Positions 1-3,905 of a DNA stretch of 5,102 bases are shown in pieces; positions within the stretch are counted from its first letter, which is position 1, and each line of letters starts with the position of its first letter. The notes beneath the pieces were generated by a model. The model saw nothing but the letters and a program-made list of their open reading frames with translations. It had not been told where the DNA came from and ran no database searches. Made by a program: the position numbers and the translations under genes. This DNA comes from Paracoccaceae bacterium (GTDB taxonomy: Bacteria > Pseudomonadota > Alphaproteobacteria > Rhodobacterales > Rhodobacteraceae): positions 1 to 5,102 of the forward strand of contig JALSRF010000048.1 of assembly GCA_026984895.1 (NCBI GenBank), written 5' to 3'.

Positions 1-72
1 CCCCTCGTCCGAGGCATTGCCCACCCGCAAACCGGCCACATCGGTAATCAGGTTCCGCCTGCCCGCCTTCAT
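1..72 (-). CDS. P1 family peptidase (DmpA/S58-type), N-terminal fragment
   Basis: Only the first 24 codons are inside the window; the gene runs off the left edge. The fragment begins MKAGRRNLITDVAGLRVGNA. The N-L-I-T-D-V-x-G-L-x-V-G pattern is the characteristic N-terminus of P1-family peptidases (DmpA/BapA, MEROPS S58). Known members are N-terminal-nucleophile aminopeptidases or amidases that self-cleave into two chains and act on L-, D- or beta-aminoacyl amides and small peptides. The nucleophile and the self-cleavage site lie outside the window. The ATG at 72-70 is preceded by an AAGGGG Shine-Dalgarno-like stretch about 8 nt upstream. It lies 75 bp downstream of the SDR gene on the same strand, with a hairpin between, so co-transcription is possible but probably attenuated. 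The family call rests on a short but distinctive motif; the substrate is unknown. Confidence 0.8.
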   Translation of the reverse strand, partial: MKAGRRNLITDVAGLRVGNASDEG

Positions 73-75
73 CTT

Positions 76-139
76 GCCACCCCTTCGCTTCTTCTGTCGC
101 CAAATATCCCGCGGGGGTCCGGGGGTGCGAAACCCCCGG
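76..139 (-). repeat. Putative dispersed Rhodobacteraceae-type intergenic motif
   Basis: Read on the minus strand, the spacer runs: GC hairpin, second ACCCCC block, CGCGGGATATTTGG, then a purine-rich GACAGAAGAAG segment leading into the ribosome binding site of the peptidase gene. The block of hairpin plus GGGATATTTGG plus a purine tract is one I remember recurring between genes in many Rhodobacteraceae genomes. Only one copy is visible here, so the repeat status is recollection and not shown by this sequence. Confidence 0.4.
119..139 (-). terminator. GC-rich hairpin after the SDR gene
   Basis: A perfect 8-bp stem (CCGGGGGT at 119-126, ACCCCCGG at 132-139) closes a 5-nt loop just after the SDR stop codon at 148. 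There is no T-run on the minus strand, so it is not a textbook intrinsic terminator. It may attenuate transcription or stabilise the mRNA 3' end. A second GGGGGT block at 113-118 can compete for the ACCCCC arm. Confidence 0.5.
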
Positions 140-147
140 CCTGCCGC

Positions 148-897
148 TCAGATACACCGCCCGCCGTCCACCTCCAGCGCCACGCCGGTGATCATGGAGG
201 CCTCTTGCGAACACAGGAAGACGGCGGCGGCCCCCATGTCCTCGGGCGTGGAAAAGCGGCCCAGCGGAATCGTCGCCAGAAACTTCGCGCGAACCTCGGG
301 CGTGTCCTCGCCGCCCATGAAACTTTTCAGAAGCGGCGTCTCGCCCGCCACCGGGTTGATCGCATTGACCCGCACGCCGGCGGGCGCCAGTTCCACCGCC
401 ATGGTGCGCGTCGCGGTGATCATCCAGCCCTTCGAGGCGTTGTACCAGTTCAGCCGCGGCCGCGGGCTGACGCCGGCGGTCGAGGCCACGTTCAGGATCG
501 CCCCGGAGCGGTTCGCCTTCATGTGCGGCACCAGCGCGCGCGCGCTCAGATAGACCGACTTCACGTTCACCGCCATCACCCGGTCGAAATCCTCCTCGCT
601 CACCTCCTCCAGAGGCGCCGGCAGATGCGTGACCCCGGCGTTGTTCACCAGAATGTCGAGCCGCCCGAAGGCCGAAAGCGCCGCCCGGGCCATGGCATCG
701 ACCGAGCCCCGGTCCGATACATCGACCGCCTGCGCCAGTGCCGCCTCGCCCAGTTCGTCGGCCAGCGCCCGCGCGCCCGCCGCGTTGATGTCGGCCACCA
801 TCACCCGGGCGCCCTCCGCCACGAACCTGCGCACGATGCCTTCGCCAAAACCCGAGGCCCCGCCGGTCACCACCGCCGTCTTTCCCGCCAGTCTCAT
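148..897 (-). CDS. SDR family NAD(P)-dependent oxidoreductase
   Basis: This is a 249-residue classical short-chain dehydrogenase/reductase, the usual length for the family. The Rossmann cofactor loop is TGGASGFG at residues 11-18. D36 at the end of the second strand favours NAD(H) over NADP(H). NNAG is at 85-88. The catalytic tetrad is N111, S139, Y152 and K156 (YNASK). The NP-x-x-G segment is at 181-185, and the chain ends in a VDGGRCI-type C-terminus. It should be a cytoplasmic enzyme that reversibly oxidises an alcohol to a ketone or aldehyde; the substrate cannot be told from sequence. The ATG at 897-895 overlaps the regulator's stop by 4 bp (ATGA) and has a GAGGA ribosome binding site about 7 nt upstream, implying translational coupling. 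With the nearby aldehyde dehydrogenase it could form an alcohol-to-acid route, which is inference. Names such as 3-oxoacyl-ACP reductase or glucose 1-dehydrogenase would be over-specific. Confidence 0.93.
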   Translation of the reverse strand: MRLAGKTAVVTGGASGFGEGIVRRFVAEGARVMVADINAAGARALADELGEAALAQAVDVSDRGSVDAMARAALSAFGRLDILVNNAGVTHLPAPLEEVSEEDFDRVMAVNVKSVYLSARALVPHMKANRSGAILNVASTAGVSPRPRLNWYNASKGWMITATRTMAVELAPAGVRVNAINPVAGETPLLKSFMGGEDTPEVRAKFLATIPLGRFSTPEDMGAAAVFLCSQEASMITGVALEVDGGRCI

Positions 898-1502
898 GCC
901 TGTTTCCTCATCGCTGTTTCCTCATGCCGTTTTCGTTGCCCGCCAGGGCGCGCCTGGCGCTTTCGCCGCCGCGCCATCTCGCGGTACAGCGCTTCGGCGC
1001 TCACGTTCAGGTCCCGCGCCAGAGCGGCCATCTGCCCGGTTTCCGGCAGAACCCCGTCATGCCAGGCCAGCCAGGCGTCCAGCCGCTCGGCCACCCGACG
1101 CAACGAAAGGATCTCGGCGCGCATGCGCGCCGCGCGAAGCTGGCGCGCCAGGTGCCGGGAATAGCCCGCCGCCGCGCCCTGGTCGGTTTCGATCAGGCGA
1201 CGAACCCGGGCCGCCGGCCAGACCGCCAGCTGCGCGCGCGTCACCGCCTCGGCACCGCAGTGAAAAACGGGCGTGCCAACCGAGGCCTCGGCCAGCACGT
1301 CGCCGGCATGGGCCCGCTGAAGGATGAAGGCCGCCCCGTCCGGCTGCCGGCGCAACAGGTGAACCTCGCCGTCCAGCACGCGGTAGAAATCGCGCACCCG
1401 GTCGCCGCGCTGAAACACCAGCGCCCCCCGCGCCAGCGCGACCCGCCGGCAGGGAATATCCTCAAGTCGGCAAAAAAAATCGTTTGGCATGATCTTTATC
1501 AT
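894..1502 (-). CDS. Crp/Fnr family transcriptional regulator
   Basis: This 202-residue protein has the Crp/Fnr layout: a cyclic-nucleotide-binding-like beta-roll at about 20-105 (QRGD at 31-34, LDGEVHL at 43-49), a long dimerisation helix at about 110-147, and a C-terminal helix-turn-helix at about 156-180. The recognition helix carries E170 and R174, aligning with the Glu and Arg that Crp and Fnr use to read the TGA core. The Arg-Ser pair that binds the cAMP phosphate in Crp is absent (AEASVGTPVFHC instead), and there is no Fnr-type four-cysteine cluster. Cysteines are C11, C18 and C82, the last preceded by H81. The signal is therefore unknown, perhaps redox or metal. The ATG at 1502 has no clear ribosome binding site. 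The in-frame ATG at 1490 is an alternative that fits the predicted promoter better. The gene overlaps the SDR by 4 bp and diverges from the Met/His-rich gene. Confidence 0.87.
   Translation of the reverse strand: MIKIMPNDFFCRLEDIPCRRVALARGALVFQRGDRVRDFYRVLDGEVHLLRRQPDGAAFILQRAHAGDVLAEASVGTPVFHCGAEAVTRAQLAVWPAARVRRLIETDQGAAAGYSRHLARQLRAARMRAEILSLRRVAERLDAWLAWHDGVLPETGQMAALARDLNVSAEALYREMARRRKRQARPGGQRKRHEETAMRKQA
900..925 (-). repeat. 14-bp tandem duplication at the regulator/SDR junction
   Basis: On the minus strand the 12-nt word ATGAGGAAACAG occurs twice with a 14-nt period (925-914 and 911-900). A third partial start, ATGAGA, begins at 897, the SDR start codon. Each copy carries an AGGA Shine-Dalgarno-like core. 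The repeat encodes the last residues of the regulator and supplies the ribosome binding site of the SDR gene. Confidence 0.85.
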
Positions 1503-1503
1503 G
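1488..1503. promoter_or_regulatory. Crp/Fnr-type operator dyad
   Basis: CATGAT at 1488-1493 and ATCATG at 1498-1503 form perfect 6-bp inverted arms around CTTT. The core is TGA-N6-TCA (1490-1501), the exact half-site spacing of Crp (TGTGA-N6-TCACA) and Fnr (TTGAT-N4-ATCAA) sites, and closest to the Fnr/Dnr type. It overlaps the start of the regulator gene and lies about 78 bp, centre to ATG, upstream of the divergent Met/His-rich gene. The natural reading is that the regulator represses itself here and controls the divergent gene. The dyad is seen directly; its ownership is inferred. Confidence 0.65.
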
Positions 1504-1528
1504 TTACCGGGGGCATTTCTTTTGGCAA
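1501..1528 (-). promoter_or_regulatory. Candidate promoter of the regulator-SDR operon
   Basis: On the minus strand a TTGCCA -35 (1528-1523, five of six matches to TTGACA) is followed after 16 bp by a TAACAT -10 (1506-1501, four of six). Transcription would start near 1494. The -10 and start site would then be covered by the Crp/Fnr dyad, consistent with autorepression. It would also leave only about 4 nt of leader before the ATG at 1490. This is a consensus match only. Confidence 0.4.
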
Positions 1529-1573
1529 GAGGGCGGCAGCCAGGACATCAAGACAGGACATGGAGAAACGCCA

Positions 1574-2236
1574 ATGCCGAAAATACTGATCCTCACCGCA
1601 GCGCTGGCCTTGCCGGGCCTTGCGCTGGCCCAGGGCACGCCCGCCGCCAACATGACGATGCAGGGCGCACAGATGACCCATTCCATGGGCGCCGGCCAGA
1701 TGCACGGGGGCGGCGAAGCCACGGGCATGGGCACGGGCATGGTCACGGGCATGGGCACGGGCGGCAAGCCCGCCGGCGTCGGCGGCTCGCCGCTGAGCGA
1801 ACCGGGCCAGTCTGCCTTTGCCGCGATTGCCGAGGTCGTCGCCGTGCTCGAAGCCGACCCGGATACCGACTGGAGCACGGTCGATATCGACGCGCTGCGC
1901 GACCATCTGCGCGACATGGATGTCGTGACCATCGATTCGCACGCCGTGGGCACGCCGATCGAGGGCGGCATGCGCTTTGTCGTCACCGGCGCCCCCGATG
2001 TCGCGCCGTCGATCCAGCGCATGGTTCTTGCCCATGCCCGGGTGATGAACGGCACCGACGGCTGGACCTACACGGCCCGGAAAACCGAAAATGGCGCCGT
2101 GCTGAACGTGACCGTACCCGCGGCCGACATGCCCCGCCTGAAGGCGCTCGGTTTTTACGGAATCCTGGCCTCGGGGATGCACCACCAGCCGCACCACTGG
2201 ATGATGGCCACCGGGCAGCGCATGAAAATGGACTGA
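1574..2236 (+). CDS. Secreted Met/His-rich protein, putative metal (copper) handling
   Basis: This 220-residue protein is probably exported. Residues 1-19 form a signal peptide with a hydrophobic core and an ALA-Q cleavage site after residue 19. A low-complexity Met/Gly region follows at about 25-64: eight Met (27, 29, 34, 38, 43, 52, 56, 60), H36 and H44, ending in TGMG repeats. Residues 75-200 look like a compact alpha/beta domain beginning EPGQSAFAAI. The tail GMHHQPHHWMMATGQRMKMD (201-220) has four His and five Met. Met/His clusters of this kind are typical of periplasmic copper- or silver-binding proteins, so copper handling is a reasonable but unproven inference. I recognise no named family. 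The protein contains no cysteine. The ATG at 1574 has a GGAG ribosome binding site 8 nt upstream. It diverges from the Crp/Fnr gene and is probably under its control. Confidence 0.85.
   Translation: MPKILILTAALALPGLALAQGTPAANMTMQGAQMTHSMGAGQMHGGGEATGMGTGMVTGMGTGGKPAGVGGSPLSEPGQSAFAAIAEVVAVLEADPDTDWSTVDIDALRDHLRDMDVVTIDSHAVGTPIEGGMRFVVTGAPDVAPSIQRMVLAHARVMNGTDGWTYTARKTENGAVLNVTVPAADMPRLKALGFYGILASGMHHQPHHWMMATGQRMKMD
1721..1762 (+). repeat. 12-bp tandem repeat encoding Thr-Gly-Met-Gly units
   Basis: The unit ACGGGCATGGGC occurs at 1721-1732, 1733-1744 (one mismatch, ATGGTC) and 1745-1756, with a half unit at 1757-1762. It encodes TGMG, TGMV, TGMG and TG in the Met-rich segment of the secreted protein. 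Because the period is a multiple of three, copy-number change would lengthen or shorten the Met segment without a frameshift. Confidence 0.85.
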
Positions 2237-2255
2237 GCGCGTCGGCAGCGCCCGT

Positions 2256-2285
2256 CGGGCCGCGCGCTGCGCCGGGTGCGGCCCG
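2256..2285. terminator. Hairpin between convergent genes
   Basis: CGGGCCGC (2256-2263) and GCGGCCCG (2278-2285) form a perfect 8-bp stem with a 14-nt loop. It lies in the 88-bp gap between the convergent Met/His-rich and aldehyde dehydrogenase genes. There is no T-run on either strand, so a transcription stop is suggested by position only, and chance pairing in GC-rich DNA is possible. I see nothing else in the gap. Confidence 0.3.
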
Positions 2286-2324
2286 CCTTGCGCCCGCGCG
2301 CGCGACGCTCGCACGCGGCCCCGC

Positions 2325-3794
2325 TCAGCCATGATGCGCCGCCACGGTTTTCAGCCGGCTGAAGCCGTAAAGCGCCTCGAAACCCTTTTCGCGCCCATGG
2401 CCCGACTTGCCGACCCCGCCAAAGGGCAGTTCCACCCCGCCGCCTGCGCCGTAGTTGTTGACGAACACCTGGCCCGCGCGCAGCCGCCTGGCCAGGCGCA
2501 TCTGCCGGGCGCCGTCGCGCGACCAGACCGAGGCCACCAGCCCGTAGTCGGTGCCGTTGGCGATCGCCAGCGCCTCGTCCTCGTCCGCGAAAGGCATCAC
2601 CACCTGCACCGGGCCGAAGATTTCGGCCTGCGCCAGCGCATGGCCCGAGCCGACCCGCGAAAACAGCACCGGCGCCACGTAATGGCCGCCCGGGGGCGCC
2701 TCCGCCGCCACCTGCGCCTCGCCCGCGCGCTCCAGATCGCCGCCCTGCGCCAGGAAGCCCTCGACGATCTCCTTTTGCCGGGCCGAGATCAACGGCCCCA
2801 CGTCAAGATCCGCCAGCGCCGGGCCGACCCGCAATTCGCGGTATCGTGCCGCCATGCGTTCCAGCACCTGGTCGTAAACGCCGCGCTGCACGAGGATGCG
2901 CGAGCTTGCCGAACAGGTCTGCCCGGCGTTCTGAATGCCGGCGTTCACCAGGAACGGCAGCGCCGCGTCGATGTCGGCATCGTCAAAGACAAGCTGCGGC
3001 GACTTGCCGCCAAGCTCCAGCGTCACCGGCACGATGTTTTTCGCTGCCGCCGCCTGGATCAGGCTGCCGACCCCGACCGAGCCGGTGAAGGAGATGTGGT
3101 CCACCCCGGGATGCGCCGCCAGCGCAGCACCGGCCTCTTCGCCCAGCCCCGGCACCACGTTCAGCGCACCCGCCGGCAGGCCCGCCTTCAGCGCCAGATC
3201 GGCAAACGCCAGCGCCGTCAGGCAGGCTTCCTCGGCCGGTTTCAGCACGCAGGCATTGCCGGCGGCCAGTGCCGCCCCGACGCTGCGTCCGATGATCTGC
3301 ATCGGGTAGTTCCAGGGCACGATATGGGCCGTCACCCCGTGCGGCTCGCGCAGGGTATAGACCGTGTAGCCGTCGAGATAGGGGATGGTCTCGCCCATCA
3401 GCTTGTCGGCGGCGCCGGCGTAGAACTCCATGTAGCGCGCCAGAGCCTGCGCATCGGCACGCGCCTGTTTCAGCGGCTTGCCCACATCGGTCGCCTCCAG
3501 CCGGGCGAGCACCTCGACCCGCTCCAGAACCAGCGCGCCCAGGCGCGCCAGCACGCGCCCGCGCTCGGCCGCGCTCGCCCGGCCCCACTCGCCCGTCATC
3601 GCCGCGCGCGCCGCGGCCACCGCCGCATCCACATCCGCCGCGCCGCCCCGGGCGATCTGCGCGATGGGTTCGCCGCAGGAGGGGTCTTCCAGCGCAAGGG
3701 TCTCGCCCGAAAGCGCGTCCTGCCATCTGCCGGCAACGAAACACTGCGAGGGGGTGAACCAGAGGTCGTCAGCAAGAGTCATGTCGGTTTCCAT
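2325..3794 (-). CDS. Aldehyde dehydrogenase family protein (NAD-dependent)
   Basis: This 489-residue protein has the full length of the ALDH superfamily. Key residues are in place: oxyanion Asn N162 in PWNYP (160-164), K185 in KPAE for cofactor binding, the FTGS nucleotide loop at 236-239, general base E260 in LELGGKSP, nucleophile C294 in GQTC, and E391 in EIFGPV for the nicotinamide ribose. It should oxidise an aldehyde to a carboxylate in the cytoplasm. Its general look is that of the betaine-aldehyde, aminobutyraldehyde and phenylacetaldehyde dehydrogenase group, but the substrate cannot be assigned. The ATG at 3794 is preferred because GGAG lies 5 nt upstream; the second ATG (codon 5, at 3782) is too far from it. 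It follows the transporter ATPase by 111 bp on the same strand and probably belongs to that operon. Confidence 0.94.
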   Translation of the reverse strand: METDMTLADDLWFTPSQCFVAGRWQDALSGETLALEDPSCGEPIAQIARGGAADVDAAVAAARAAMTGEWGRASAAERGRVLARLGALVLERVEVLARLEATDVGKPLKQARADAQALARYMEFYAGAADKLMGETIPYLDGYTVYTLREPHGVTAHIVPWNYPMQIIGRSVGAALAAGNACVLKPAEEACLTALAFADLALKAGLPAGALNVVPGLGEEAGAALAAHPGVDHISFTGSVGVGSLIQAAAAKNIVPVTLELGGKSPQLVFDDADIDAALPFLVNAGIQNAGQTCSASSRILVQRGVYDQVLERMAARYRELRVGPALADLDVGPLISARQKEIVEGFLAQGGDLERAGEAQVAAEAPPGGHYVAPVLFSRVGSGHALAQAEIFGPVQVVMPFADEDEALAIANGTDYGLVASVWSRDGARQMRLARRLRAGQVFVNNYGAGGGVELPFGGVGKSGHGREKGFEALYGFSRLKTVAAHHG

Positions 3795-3811
3795 TCCTTC
3801 TCCACAGAGGA

Positions 3812-3870
3812 CAGCGCCCGACCCGAGGGTGGGCGAGAAGCGCCCGCCCTGTGGGGCGGGTCGGGCGCTG
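3812..3870. repeat. Nested GC-rich inverted repeat upstream of the ALDH gene
   Basis: A 13-bp perfect outer stem (3812-3824 with 3858-3870) encloses a 10-bp inner stem with one G-T pair (3826-3835 with 3841-3850; loop AGAAG). A competing fold pairs CCCGCCC (3843-3849) with GGGCGGG (3854-3860), and the left half can fold as GCCC-ACCC (3817-3824) with GGGTGGGC (3827-3834). On the minus strand the structure ends about 9 nt before the ALDH Shine-Dalgarno region. It may modulate ALDH expression or stabilise the upstream message, or be a copy of a dispersed palindromic element. Confidence 0.6.
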
Positions 3871-3895
3871 CCCGGCGTATCGCCGGGCGATTTTT
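3870..3895 (+). terminator. Terminator-like hairpin with T-run, + strand orientation
   Basis: GCCCGGCG (3870-3877), a TAT loop and CGCCGGGC (3881-3888) form an 8-bp perfect GC stem. It is followed on the + strand by GA and five T (3891-3895), the layout of a rho-independent terminator. Both flanking genes are on the minus strand, where the tract appears as A residues before the stem, so it would stop only antisense transcription coming through the ALDH gene. Confidence 0.55.
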
Positions 3896-3905
3896 CCGTG
3901 CAATG

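Noticed and set aside
205..1164. Long + strand open frame antisense to the SDR and regulator genes
   Set aside because: Its translation is Arg/His-rich with no recognisable domain, and it is fully antisense to two genes with clear family motifs. It is a high-GC shadow frame.
1497..1502. TATCAT as a + strand -10 box for the Met/His-rich gene
   Set aside because: It matches TATAAT at five positions but lies inside the dyad, and no acceptable -35 is found 16-18 bp upstream. It may be an activator-dependent promoter but cannot be called from sequence.
1489..2334. A + strand open frame with a run of His-Gly repeats, overlapping the Met/His-rich gene
   Set aside because: The His-Gly run is the 12-bp TGMG repeat read in another frame. 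The rest is Arg/Ala/Gly-rich, typical of shadow frames in GC-rich DNA, while the 1574 frame has a ribosome binding site, a signal peptide and a folded-domain pattern.
2983..3744. Second minus-strand frame inside the aldehyde dehydrogenase gene
   Set aside because: It is Gly/Arg/Ala low-complexity sequence out of frame with an intact ALDH that has all catalytic residues. There is no sign of a frameshifted or second gene.
3870..3895. Intrinsic terminator ending the transporter operon before ALDH
   Set aside because: The T-run is on the wrong strand for the minus-strand genes, so it would not end transcription from the ABC gene; it was recorded as a + strand hairpin instead.
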